Below, in pieces: positions 1-7,883 of a DNA stretch of 64,000 nucleotides. Each line of letters starts with the position of its first letter. The first letter of the stretch is position 1. The DNA is from Candidatus Nitrospira nitrificans. GTDB lineage: Bacteria > Nitrospirota > Nitrospiria > Nitrospirales > Nitrospiraceae. A program made the translations under genes and the position numbers. The notes under the pieces are model-generated. The model saw nothing but the letters and a program-made list of their open reading frames with translations. It did no database searches and was not told the DNA's origin. The stretch lies in contig NZ_CZPZ01000032.1 in NCBI RefSeq assembly GCF_001458775.1, positions 81,510 through 145,509 on the forward strand, in the 5' to 3' direction.

Positions 1-349
1 GAGTGAGATGCTCGGTTCCGCCACAGGTGCGCTGATTCATGCGAACGACGTTGAAGCCGGCTCGATAGGCCTTTACCGCAATGCCCCGCATATATTGGGA
101 CTCACTGGAGCCTTCAAGGCCATGAACGAGTACTGCTGTGGGGGAGGCCTTGCGATCGTTTTGCCAATGACAGAATCCCTGAAGCTGTGTGTGTGGCTCA
201 ACGGAAAACAAACGAGACTCTTGAGGTAATCCCACCAAGGCCGTATCTCGCGGCAGGTAGCGAGGGAGAACGGTCATGAGATGAGCGTTCCGGAGGGGGA
301 TCGGAGGATGAAACGACGAGGCGATATCTATCCTTGTGAAATAATTCAT
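1..349 (-). CDS. YheT-family alpha/beta hydrolase, 5' part only (runs off the left edge)
   Basis: Minus-strand frame open from an ATG at 349 to the window edge, about 116 codons. The translation has the N-terminal pattern of the YheT/EMB8 alpha/beta-hydrolase family: PPIPLRNAHLMT near residues 15-26, then LVHGLEGSSESQYMRGIA, where the HG is the expected oxyanion-hole strand turn, then NVVRMNQRTCGGTEH. The nucleophile serine and the rest of the catalytic triad lie outside the window. Members are predicted cytoplasmic esterases of unclear substrate. The start has only a weak ribosome site. The family match is from motif memory, not from a search. Confidence 0.8.
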   Translation of the reverse strand, partial: MNYFTRIDIASSFHPPIPLRNAHLMTVLPRYLPRDTALVGLPQESRLFSVEPHTQLQGFCHWQNDRKASPTAVLVHGLEGSSESQYMRGIAVKAYRAGFNVVRMNQRTCGGTEHLT

Positions 350-600
350 TCTATCAGCTATGCCTGGGCAAATACTTGAATGGGCTTCTGATAGGCTTGC
401 GGCTCAAGTCTAAGGCCTCACATGCAGACATTCAATGCGAAACCGTATCATTTTTTTCCTGGAGAACTCATACAGACGGTGGCTCTGTAAGATCTTGGTT
501 GAGTGATTGCAAACCGTCTCGGACTGGTCAAGCCCTGATGAAATTTTGACTTCTACAGATTAGGAAAGAAGGGGGAGGGGCAAGGGGGAGAAAAGTGCTG

Positions 601-676
601 TGGCTCCCCGGGCAGGACTCGAACCTGCGACCAGCCGGTTAACAGCCGGCTGCTCTACCAACTGAGCTACCGGGGA
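601..676 (-). tRNA. tRNA-Asn (anticodon GTT)
   Basis: A 76-nt cloverleaf on the minus strand. The acceptor stem is TCCCCGG pairing with CCGGGGA. The D-loop, a five-pair GCCGG/CCGGC anticodon stem with GTT, the GGTTCGAGTCC T-arm and an encoded CCA are all visible. It lies alone between the 5' end of the hydrolase gene and the small acidic protein gene. Tandem purine runs just downstream (about 560-595) may help end the transcript, but no clear hairpin is seen. Confidence 0.97.
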
Positions 677-739
677 ACAGAAGGGTCAGTGAAAGATTGT
701 CTTATTCTAGCAAAACTCTTGGAGGAATAGGGAGATTTT

Positions 740-1009
740 TTAGACGTCGAAATCTTCGGTTTCGTCTTCATCGGAAGATGCGTCTGTGTTGCCTTTTGCC
801 ATAGCGGCATAATGTTTGGCCCATGTCAGATAGAGGTTGCCGCTATCACGCATCGTGTCTGCCGCTTTGATCAGTTTGTCCACAAGCTCAGGGTCTTTGC
901 CCGTCGCTTGAATGATCGCAGCCTGCCGCTCGATGGCTTTGGGGTATTGGATGATCAAGCCGGAAATCTCGCCGAGCAGCTCATCGATCATATTGTCTTC
1001 GTGTTCCAT
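740..1009 (-). CDS. small acidic protein of unknown function next to the oxidoreductase operon
   Basis: Eighty-nine residues with no signal peptide or membrane segment, predicted mostly helical with a very acidic C-terminal tail (DASSDEDETEDFDV). The start has a GAGG-type ribosome site about 7 nt upstream. It is the last gene in the direction of the 2-oxoacid:ferredoxin oxidoreductase genes, but an intrinsic terminator at 1025-1062 separates it from the ferredoxin gene. It may therefore be expressed by readthrough or from its own promoter. I do not recognise a family. A role as a small accessory subunit is possible only by position. Confidence 0.75.
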   Translation of the reverse strand: MEHEDNMIDELLGEISGLIIQYPKAIERQAAIIQATGKDPELVDKLIKAADTMRDSGNLYLTWAKHYAAMAKGNTDASSDEDETEDFDV

Positions 1010-1024
1010 CAGTTACCTCGTGCC

Positions 1025-1062
1025 TAAAGAAAAACCCCATAGCGTGAACGCCATGGGGTTTT
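1025..1062 (-). terminator. intrinsic terminator after the ferredoxin subunit gene
   Basis: Read on the minus strand: AAAACCCCAT, a 12-nt inner part that can itself form GCG-TTCA-CGC, then ATGGGGTTTT followed by a T-rich run. The stem is 10 perfect pairs (1031-1040 with 1053-1062). It lies between the ferredoxin-type subunit (ends 1085) and the 89-residue protein (starts 1009), so it probably ends most oxidoreductase mRNA. Confidence 0.8.
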
Positions 1063-1084
1063 GAGAAGTTCAGCCCGTGACGAA

Positions 1085-1363
1085 TTATCCCTGATACGCT
1101 TGTCCTAAAGCTGCAGACTCGCCCTTCTTGGTCATCAGTTGGCCGGTCGCGCTGACGGCCTGCATGGTGATGGCGAAATGTTTGGCTGCGTCACAGACGA
1201 TGACGCAGAGCTCACAGCCCTTGCAGCGATCGATGGTAACTTCTGCAACCATCTTGGAGCTGTTCAAGTCTAAACAATTTGCTTCCGGGCAATACATGAT
1301 GCAGAGCCGACAGCCCTTTTTAGCTGTGCATTTTTCGTCGATGACCTGCGCTACGTTATACAT
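1085..1363 (-). CDS. 2-oxoacid:ferredoxin oxidoreductase, ferredoxin-type (delta) subunit
   Basis: Ninety-two residues with two four-cysteine motifs for [4Fe-4S] clusters. The first is C12, C18, C21, C25 followed by P, with a wide first gap (C-x5-C). The second is C47-x2-C50-x2-C53-x3-C57, followed by D rather than the usual P. In this enzyme family the small ferredoxin subunit passes electrons from the catalytic cluster to free ferredoxin. The gene follows the gamma gene by 21 nt and has a GAAGGA ribosome site. The downstream terminator marks the operon end. Confidence 0.9.
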   Translation of the reverse strand: MYNVAQVIDEKCTAKKGCRLCIMYCPEANCLDLNSSKMVAEVTIDRCKGCELCVIVCDAAKHFAITMQAVSATGQLMTKKGESAALGQAYQG

Positions 1364-1384
1364 ACGTGTTGGTTCCTTCTTCTC

Positions 1385-2092
1385 TTAGGCGGCGACGGCC
1401 GGATTTCCGACGCGCAACTCGATCTTATTCTTTTCAGCCCATTCGCTGGCGACTTCATACGCCGCCTTCACCGTTGCCAGGTTCTTCGCCAACAGCATTT
1501 CCTTTTTGGCGAACTTTTTCTTGATCGCTTCGTCCAAGGATGCGGTTCCTCCGGAGGCCACGAACTTCTTTCCGAATCGCTCTTGGAGCGCGCCATCGAG
1601 AGCATCCAGCGAGACGCATTTCGTAATGCCTGAGACAGAACCGATCATCGCCATATTCGTCGATAGCTCAGTGCCGGCCACTTCAATGGCCAACTCGGTG
1701 CCGGCGATATAAAATACGGCGACGTTCAAGTCCTTGAGGCGTTCCACATCCTCATCGGAGAGCAACGGCTGGGCCGAATTAATAATGACGACGCCGCCTT
1801 CCTTCACGCCGGAGTAGAACGGCATGGTGTAGCTTTTGCCCATCGTGATGACTTGGGGATGAAAAACTTGAATGACATCAGGAAATACCAACTCGCCGCG
1901 ATCATAGATTCTCTCGATGCCGATGCGGCAATAGCTCTCTGCCGGTGCCATACGTTTCTCGGCGCCGAAGAACGGGTTGGAGATGGAGAACTTACCGTCC
2001 CGGTTGGCGGCCATGGCCAAGACATGTGCTGCGGTGACCGCGCCCTGTCCGCCCAAGCCCGACATCCGGATATTCAATCGTCTCTTAATCAT
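1385..2092 (-). CDS. 2-oxoacid:ferredoxin oxidoreductase, gamma subunit
   Basis: 235 residues. The N-terminus carries the gamma-domain glycine motif GLGGQG (residues 12-17), as in pyruvate/2-oxoglutarate:ferredoxin oxidoreductase gamma chains that form the CoA-side domain. It follows the beta gene by 18 nt with a GGAGG ribosome site. The Lys-rich C-terminal part (about 180-225) is probably helical. Sequence alone does not tell pyruvate from 2-oxoglutarate specificity. Confidence 0.9.
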   Translation of the reverse strand: MIKRRLNIRMSGLGGQGAVTAAHVLAMAANRDGKFSISNPFFGAEKRMAPAESYCRIGIERIYDRGELVFPDVIQVFHPQVITMGKSYTMPFYSGVKEGGVVIINSAQPLLSDEDVERLKDLNVAVFYIAGTELAIEVAGTELSTNMAMIGSVSGITKCVSLDALDGALQERFGKKFVASGGTASLDEAIKKKFAKKEMLLAKNLATVKAAYEVASEWAEKNKIELRVGNPAVAA

Positions 2093-2110
2093 GTCTGCCT
2101 CCGGTCTGAC

Positions 2111-3019
2111 TTATGCTGATGCTTGTCCTGCCAGCTGTTTGGCGGCCGCTTTCCGTTCCTTATCCTTCGCTGCTAATTCCGCCAGCAGTTGCTTGGCCGG
2201 CTCGCTGACATATTCCTTGTAGGCGAACCGCTCGTTCGGCTTTTCCGAATCGCGCATTTCCTGGAGACCTTCCATGCTGTTCTTGCCGATTTCCAGGATA
2301 CACGGCGTGTAGAGCTGGAGATAGGTCGGGCCGATTTCACGGGCAATATGCACGGCATTGCGGATGACCTTCTCGACCAGTGACGGTTTGCTGACCGTGC
2401 AGTTGACCACGTAATGGCAGCCGGATTCCCGAGCGATTTCAGGCAACCGCACCTTATCGAATAACTTGCCGACCGGTGCCATCTTGGCCACAAAGCCCTT
2501 TTGCATCAATCCGCTTTCCTGGCCGCCGGTATTGGCATACAGTTCGTTGTCAAAACAAATTGTCGTGAACTTCTCCTGGCGGAACCAGGCCTGCAGCGTC
2601 ATATCTAAGCCGATGTCGACGGTTGCACCATCGCCGGCGAGGACGACGACATCCTTGACACGGCCGGGGAAGCGGACACTCAAGGCACGTTTAAGACCTG
2701 ATGCGATGGCGTTCTGGTTGCCGAACAACGAGTGGATGTTATGCACGGCGACCATCGGAAATACCAAGCTGGTACAACCGGTTGAGCCGACCATAACCGT
2801 ATCTTCCGGATTAGGGAGAGAGGCCAAGATGTATCGGAAGGCCATCGATTCTGGACAGCCGGCACAGAGTGAGTGTTGCTCAATCAGTTCCTTCGACGTT
2901 CCGATATCCTTCCAGCCCCGGTCTTCTTTGCCGTATGTGGCGCTCTTTACAAGGTCTTGATAATCCGATGGCATGATATCGTACAAGGCTTCGGATATTT
3001 GTATACGCTCTTTGCTCAT
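2111..3019 (-). CDS. 2-oxoacid:ferredoxin oxidoreductase, beta subunit (thiamine diphosphate binding)
   Basis: 302 residues. This chain binds thiamine diphosphate: GDGATVDIGL begins at residue 129 and the Mg-binding DNELYANTGGQ at about 157-167. Cysteines C52, C55, C82 and about C207 fit the spacing of the catalytic [4Fe-4S] cluster ligands in this family. The start at 3019 is supported by AGGAGG seven nt upstream. With the alpha chain it cleaves or makes 2-oxoacids from acyl-CoA and CO2. In Nitrospira-type autotrophs this is a key reductive TCA step, so a carbon-fixation role is likely but inferred. Confidence 0.92.
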   Translation of the reverse strand: MSKERIQISEALYDIMPSDYQDLVKSATYGKEDRGWKDIGTSKELIEQHSLCAGCPESMAFRYILASLPNPEDTVMVGSTGCTSLVFPMVAVHNIHSLFGNQNAIASGLKRALSVRFPGRVKDVVVLAGDGATVDIGLDMTLQAWFRQEKFTTICFDNELYANTGGQESGLMQKGFVAKMAPVGKLFDKVRLPEIARESGCHYVVNCTVSKPSLVEKVIRNAVHIAREIGPTYLQLYTPCILEIGKNSMEGLQEMRDSEKPNERFAYKEYVSEPAKQLLAELAAKDKERKAAAKQLAGQASA

Positions 3020-3073
3020 ATCGCCTCCTCAATGTCGCTCCGCAGAGCGACATAGGTTTGAATTCAGTGCAAC

Positions 3074-4285
3074 TCAGCTTCCACGACCGGCCAGGGAGAA
3101 GGTTTTCATCCCCAGAGCCGTCTTGATTTCAGACACGATGATCTCGGGTGGCATCGTCATGCCTCCGCAGACATGAGGTCCTGCGTGCACCCGTTCATGA
3201 TTGGGAATCGTCGCCTTGATCTCTTTTGCCAGCCAGCCGGTCACATTGAACTCCGGGACGAAGATGTGTTTAGCGTTCTTCGTCGCTTCGCGGATTTCCT
3301 CTTCCGGCCAGGGACGCAATGTTTTCACTTTGATGAGTCCGCAACGTACTCCCTCATCCTCCAGGAGTCGGATCGCTTCGCGGCCCTGCGAGACGGCAGT
3401 GCCGGATGCCACGATCATGATTTCCGCGTCGGTGTTTTCCGTGTCGATCAGGCCGTTCAGCCAGTGGATCGAATGTTTACGCGAGCGTTCGACCGCAGCC
3501 CATATTTCTTGCTGCCAAGACGCGTGGGTGGCATAGCTGATGTAGTTGCTCTTCATCACGAACGGATCGCGCATCATGCGGACCGGCGGACATTCCATGT
3601 CCATGCAGGGCACCGGTGAGCGATAGGGATCGTACGGCGGCAAGCACATGTCGGCCGGCGTGAGATTGACGACATCCTTCGTATGCGTCACGAAGAATCC
3701 GTCGCAGCAGAGCGCGAGCGGCAGATGCACGTCCGGTTCTTCCGATACCATATAGCCTTTTAAAATCCAATCAAAGAAGTCCTGCGCCGTTTCCGCATGC
3801 CATACCAACATGCCGGTATTCAGCAAATAGGCAATCTCAAGAGTGTCCGGCTGAATCGAAAGAGGCGAGTTAATCCCGCGGCAGGTGACGATCATTTGGA
3901 TCGGCAACCTTGCGCCGGACCACATCGGGAAGTTTTCCATCGCGCGCATCGTGCCCGGTCCCGCAGTCGTGGTAAATACACGGGCTCCGCCAAACGCAGC
4001 ACCGGCGCACTGCGACATCACGGCAAATTCGCTTTCACCGCGGAAGTAGTCTCCGATGTAGCCTTCAGCGAATAGCTCGCCGATCAATGCGGCGGCTTCA
4101 CTCTGCGGTGTGATGGGATAAGCGATCATCACATCACAGCTGGCCCGACGAACCGCTTCCTTGATGACCTCGGAACCCGTATAGAACGACGGGGTTCGTG
4201 GAGCCTCGTTCATCATTTTCCATGTGTCTGTATAGGTCTGGCCTTTTTTGTTTTTTGTGCCGATCACTGAGTGTATATCTGCCAT
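3074..4285 (-). CDS. 2-oxoacid:ferredoxin oxidoreductase, alpha subunit
   Basis: 403 residues. Residues 56-61 read YPITPQ, the hallmark of the alpha pyrimidine-binding domain. The region from about 290 onward (IMIVASGTAVSQG, then KVKTLRPWPEEEI) matches the transketolase-C-like domain II. The first 30 residues are an extra leader relative to short family members. A strong AGGAGG precedes the ATG. It sits between the 212-residue subunit and beta, giving the order 212-aa, alpha, beta, gamma, ferredoxin, like the five-subunit enzymes described in Hydrogenobacter. Confidence 0.92.
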   Translation of the reverse strand: MADIHSVIGTKNKKGQTYTDTWKMMNEAPRTPSFYTGSEVIKEAVRRASCDVMIAYPITPQSEAAALIGELFAEGYIGDYFRGESEFAVMSQCAGAAFGGARVFTTTAGPGTMRAMENFPMWSGARLPIQMIVTCRGINSPLSIQPDTLEIAYLLNTGMLVWHAETAQDFFDWILKGYMVSEEPDVHLPLALCCDGFFVTHTKDVVNLTPADMCLPPYDPYRSPVPCMDMECPPVRMMRDPFVMKSNYISYATHASWQQEIWAAVERSRKHSIHWLNGLIDTENTDAEIMIVASGTAVSQGREAIRLLEDEGVRCGLIKVKTLRPWPEEEIREATKNAKHIFVPEFNVTGWLAKEIKATIPNHERVHAGPHVCGGMTMPPEIIVSEIKTALGMKTFSLAGRGS

Positions 4286-4327
4286 GGATCCAGCCTCCTT
4301 TTTACAGGCCCGAAAGGTTCCAGGTCG

Positions 4328-4966
4328 TTAACTTGAAACCCCATTTTTAGCCGATGTCAGCCGTGGTTGGACGGTGCCTTTCAATCGCTTGACTGTATCG
4401 GCCAACTTCATGATTTTCTCAACCGACGCATCGCGGAATGAAAGCATTGCATCTTCGTGCCCGGCTTGTGCGCACATCGCGATCGTGTAACAAGAAGTGC
4501 CTCCGCGAATGATCTTCAGCGACAGGTTGGCTTGATGGCAATGCACTCCGATAAACATGCAGCAATCGATTCTGTTGTGCCAGATCGTCAAGTTCGGATG
4601 GTTCGGATTGATCTCGACTTCGGGATTGATTTTTGGATATTTTGGACGGTAATCAGGCATAGGGATCAGCATCGGTTTTTGGCCAGGCTGAGCGCATTCA
4701 ATGAGCGTATTAAAAAGGTGGCGAACCGCGGTGGCTTTCTTAGCGGCCTTTTCGTTCCAGGCCCACAACACGAGAGGACCTGGGAAAATTGTCGGTACTT
4801 TTGCCATTAAGAATTGACGTGCCGCTTCTTCATAAGCCTTTTCTTCTGGAGCGATCACACCATTGATATGGGCCTCTCCTGGATTCGGCAAGCGAATCCC
4901 CATGCTTGCGGCGGCCGGGGGAAGAAAGTGTTCTGGGCCTGGGAGCACACGATAGTCACTCATCAC
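4328..4966 (-). CDS. extra oxidoreductase subunit, 'CO dehydrogenase beta-like' family
   Basis: 212 residues, first gene of the operon. It has several conserved-looking Cys and His residues (DCCMFIGVHCHQ at about 133-144, SCYT, MCAQAGHED) and no classic ferredoxin motif. From memory, proteins of this type accompany five-subunit pyruvate or 2-oxoglutarate:ferredoxin oxidoreductases and are often labelled as carbon-monoxide dehydrogenase beta-like. The exact job is not established. GTG at 4966 has GGAG eight nt upstream; ATG at 4963 is an alternative. A likely promoter lies at 5041-5070. Confidence 0.75.
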   Translation of the reverse strand: MMSDYRVLPGPEHFLPPAAASMGIRLPNPGEAHINGVIAPEEKAYEEAARQFLMAKVPTIFPGPLVLWAWNEKAAKKATAVRHLFNTLIECAQPGQKPMLIPMPDYRPKYPKINPEVEINPNHPNLTIWHNRIDCCMFIGVHCHQANLSLKIIRGGTSCYTIAMCAQAGHEDAMLSFRDASVEKIMKLADTVKRLKGTVQPRLTSAKNGVSS

Positions 4967-5040
4967 AACTTACACTCCGTGAAAATTTTGGTTAATGGAA
5001 GAACCGGTGGTTTTTCACGTACATTTGGTTCTCTTTTTCT

Positions 5041-5070
5041 ACTCTAAGCTGTTTCCCTACTCTTGTTCAA
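5041..5070 (-). promoter_or_regulatory. possible sigma-70 promoter of the oxidoreductase operon
   Basis: On the minus strand TTGAAC (5070-5065) and TAGAGT (5046-5041) are separated by 18 nt, about 75 nt upstream of the first gene of the operon. The 306-bp gap 4967-5272 holds no convincing gene. Confidence 0.4.
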
Positions 5071-5272
5071 GGTCACAGAAGGCCCAACTCAAAGAGCTTT
5101 CGGGCCACTATTTGGGCAGATAGCGTAGGCCATTTGCTCTCAGTCTGCGTATTTGGTGGAAGCTGCTTGGCGATTGAAGCCCCCTGCATTATAGGTGTCG
5201 CCATTTGGGATTGTCAAATGAGTGCGTGGAGTCTGGTTGCGGTCAAGTCTGGTGAGGGTGGGAGAAGTGTGA

Positions 5273-6538
5273 TTATGGAAGCTGTTCGCAGGCGGCCGTC
5301 GACCCGAGCATGCACGCATGCTCCAGATCATCTTTCGCCGCACGCCCTTGCAGCTCTTCCTGGTAGAGCTCGGCTCTCGCGAGTAAGGCCTCTCTATCAG
5401 TGGAATCGACTCGCAGGATCGTACTAAGGTCATCGATTGCTTGGGTCGGCTGGTTCAGCTTCTTGTAGATGCCGCTCCTGAGCAAATAGGCTTCTTTTTG
5501 ATACGGAATCCAACTGTCAGGGGTTTGCGGAGGCAAGCACTTCTGCAAGACTGTAAGGGCGGATGACCACTGTTTCAACGCAGCTAATCTACGAGCCTCG
5601 GCGGTATAGAGATTGATGAGGCGATGACGCGCCAAATCAAAAAAAGGATCCAACTCAAGTGCCTGTTCGAATGAGCGAGCGGCCTCCATAGGCTGATGCA
5701 GCCACGTGTTGACGTCTCCTCGGCCAAGAAGCGCCCATGTATTCTTTGGATCAATGAGAATGGCTCGGTCGAAATCCATTCGGGCATTGTCGACATATTC
5801 GGAATATTCACTCGGCCTGGACTTGTTGGAGTAGGCAGCGGATGCGAGTCGCAAATATGTTTGCCCGCGCACGATCAAAGGTTCCGCAGACTGAGGGTCC
5901 CAAGCAGCCGCCTGTGAACTCAACTCGAGCTTCTGGGGGAAATGCCGAGAGAGAATCGCTTTCTCGACCAATAGTCGAGCCTGCTCGCGACCTTTCGAAT
6001 GTCCCAGCGGTTCAATGGTGAGAGTTCGCACGCCGGTGGGAGCGGTTCTTAGCTCACGGAGCTGAGCCTTGAGTTCCGCGTTCTCGCTCTGAAGCCGACG
6101 GAAATGTTCGGCAAATCGCTTTTCGGATTGCCACCGTCGAACGGCTGCTTGGAGATTGTCGAGGTCGACGACTGCGCGGATACGGATGTAAAAGTTCGGT
6201 CGATCGTTGTCGAAGGAGCGCCGTAATTCCAGGATTTCGGTTTTTGCTATCGCGGCAGCAATAGTACGGATCTCCAATGTGCTGGACTGGAAGTTCGTGC
6301 CGAGAGAGGCTTTTTCGATGTCGTGAAATGTGGACTCGATATACAGTCCGGCCTCTTCAACCGCTCTGCGCTGAGCCAGCCGGAGGACTCGTTCCTCGGC
6401 CATTGCGAGAGTGTCGCTATCTCCCATCACATAACGTCCCTCGGTCACTACTGTGGTTTCTGAAGCACTTGCCGACTGATACAGAATAAAGAAGGAGGCA
6501 ACGACGAAAAGAATCCTTAATGCACGTCGAACATTCAT
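5273..6538 (-). CDS. exported TPR-repeat protein with coiled-coil segment
   Basis: 421 residues. A signal peptide is visible at 1-25 (basic MNVRR, hydrophobic core, cleavage near SASA-SE). Residues 30-130 form an N-terminal globular part. QSENAELKAQLRELR at about 148-162 is a short coiled coil. From about 190 onward there are tetratricopeptide-like helices, for example DFDRAILIDPKNTWALLGRGDVN and AARSFEQALELDPF. It is probably periplasmic and may scaffold other proteins. No enzymatic motif is seen. It is monocistronic; its 3' end faces the oxidoreductase promoter. Confidence 0.8.
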   Translation of the reverse strand: MNVRRALRILFVVASFFILYQSASASETTVVTEGRYVMGDSDTLAMAEERVLRLAQRRAVEEAGLYIESTFHDIEKASLGTNFQSSTLEIRTIAAAIAKTEILELRRSFDNDRPNFYIRIRAVVDLDNLQAAVRRWQSEKRFAEHFRRLQSENAELKAQLRELRTAPTGVRTLTIEPLGHSKGREQARLLVEKAILSRHFPQKLELSSQAAAWDPQSAEPLIVRGQTYLRLASAAYSNKSRPSEYSEYVDNARMDFDRAILIDPKNTWALLGRGDVNTWLHQPMEAARSFEQALELDPFFDLARHRLINLYTAEARRLAALKQWSSALTVLQKCLPPQTPDSWIPYQKEAYLLRSGIYKKLNQPTQAIDDLSTILRVDSTDREALLARAELYQEELQGRAAKDDLEHACMLGSTAACEQLP

Positions 6539-6597
6539 AAGGAAACTATACCGCTCGGTTCAGCATCGGACAATGCTTCCAAAGAGGAGGCCAAATC

Positions 6598-6900
6598 TTA
6601 GGAGTGAATGAACGGAGCTTGCCGAGATGATTTTGGAAGAACCTGAAGAAACGGGTGAATTTCAACTCGCTCAAAAATCCCGTGAATCATATAGGGGTCA
6701 CGGCGGGCGAAGTCTTCAGCCTCCTCCTGTGTCTCAAACTCCAGCACCAGGAGGCTTCCAGTTTTATCGGTAAGGGGGCCTGCAAGAATGACCCGCCCTT
6801 GGCTATCCAACGGTTCCAGGTGGGCTAAGTGTGCGCCCCGATGGATTTTCCGTTTGGCTTCCCCTTGTGGGCTATCGTAGCCGATGATGACGAACTTCAT
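6598..6900 (-). CDS. YciI-like small protein
   Basis: One hundred residues in the YciI (dimeric alpha-beta barrel) fold pattern: KFVIIGYDSPQGEAKRKIHR at the N-terminus, HLAHLEPLDSQGRVILAGPL, then FETQEEAEDFARRDPYMIHGIF. The conserved HL..L..G..L.AGP and the central D of RRDPY are present. Members are small cytoplasmic proteins of mostly unknown reaction. The gene stands alone, between the TPR gene and the DUF2203 gene on the same strand. Confidence 0.85.
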   Translation of the reverse strand: MKFVIIGYDSPQGEAKRKIHRGAHLAHLEPLDSQGRVILAGPLTDKTGSLLVLEFETQEEAEDFARRDPYMIHGIFERVEIHPFLQVLPKSSRQAPFIHS

Positions 6901-6962
6901 GCTTAATGAAATCCAATGTGCGGTTCGGCGCCGTTTTCAGAGCTCTGCTAGGAAGTATGGGA

Positions 6963-7379
6963 CTAAACGGGATCTTCTTCGATGGGACAACGATCATCGT
7001 AGCCGGATGTGACTTCGTGCCACCAACGAACTTCTTTCTCGCCAAGCTTCCAGCATAAGTAGACGACTCGGCCATCGCGGATATGTGGGAAGTCGCACAG
7101 CCCAAGGTCGATGTCCTTTACTACGACTCCCAGCTCATGGATGGCATGGAGGTTGGCGCTGACGTCCTGGAGGCTTTTCACGTACGATACGCCCGCTGGT
7201 GTCCCACCGCCAAAACATGCGTTGGCCGACGCTTTGCTAGCTTCCTTGCGAGTTCGCATCAGGACGGTTTTACCTTCTTGCACGGTTGACAGATGCAACT
7301 GGAGCTGGGGAATAAGCTGATTGGCTTCGAGGAGTGAAAATGTGCGGCCCGGGCTGGTTTCGTTTTCGTCACGTGCCAT
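6963..7379 (-). CDS. DUF2203 family protein
   Basis: 138 residues from the ATG at 7379. Features typical of DUF2203 are FSLLEANQLIPQLQLHL at the start, GVVVKDIDLGLCDFPHIRDGR in the middle, and VYLCWKLGEKEVRWWHE near the end. The frame is open 37 codons further upstream to 7490, but that extension is not conserved-looking, so I chose MARDENE. The ribosome site is weak. Function is unknown. It may form a short same-strand pair with the YciI-like gene, 62 nt downstream. Confidence 0.8.
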   Translation of the reverse strand: MARDENETSPGRTFSLLEANQLIPQLQLHLSTVQEGKTVLMRTRKEASKASANACFGGGTPAGVSYVKSLQDVSANLHAIHELGVVVKDIDLGLCDFPHIRDGRVVYLCWKLGEKEVRWWHEVTSGYDDRCPIEEDPV

Positions 7380-7883
7380 GTCGCGCTCGCTGTCTGATGG
7401 TGGTTCAAGGGTATCTGTGTAACACACTTTAAATTCAGGGAACAACCCGTGAGCGACACCAAGCAGGATTGATGATGCGGGGGACAACAAAATTCCAGAT
7501 GCTAGTTGACAACCGGTCGATGCCTGAGTATCATCAGCCCATCATCCAAGGCTGGGCTGATTCTCTCCATCGAAGAATTCAACTCCGGAACCTGTCTCGA
7601 ATCAAACTCTAGCAGCAGTGAGCGTGACGTAACTGAAGCGAGCCGATCAAAGGTCCTCTTGGGCTGTAGGCCTCGGAGCAATGTAGAGACGGCATAAGTT
7701 CTCCTGCGGTGCATAAAGAGAATGTTTAATTAAAGAAGCGGACAACGAATCTTCCACAAGCTATTTCCAACCCAAACAGACCAAGACGCAACGCTCATCA
7801 CCACATAAAAGCACGTTTCGCATGACCAATTCAGTTCGAGTGTATTCCGGAAAGTAACAAACCCAAGGTTCGAGAGGAGTCGT
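7380..7883. other. gene-free stretch between DUF2203 and rho
   Basis: About 500 bp with no convincing gene. A hairpin of nine perfect pairs, ATCAGCCCA (7533-7541) with TGGGCTGAT (7553-7561), has an 11-nt loop but no T tract on either strand. The last 250 bp probably hold the rho promoter and untranslated leader; rho leaders are often long because of autoregulation. I see no clear -35/-10 pair. Confidence 0.5.

Noticed and set aside
8..229. 73-codon plus-strand frame at the left edge
   Set aside because: The opposite strand carries a clear YheT-type hydrolase sequence, so this is its shadow.
7502..7714. Small frames on both strands upstream of rho
   Set aside because: No ribosome site or family pattern; more likely the rho leader and promoter region.
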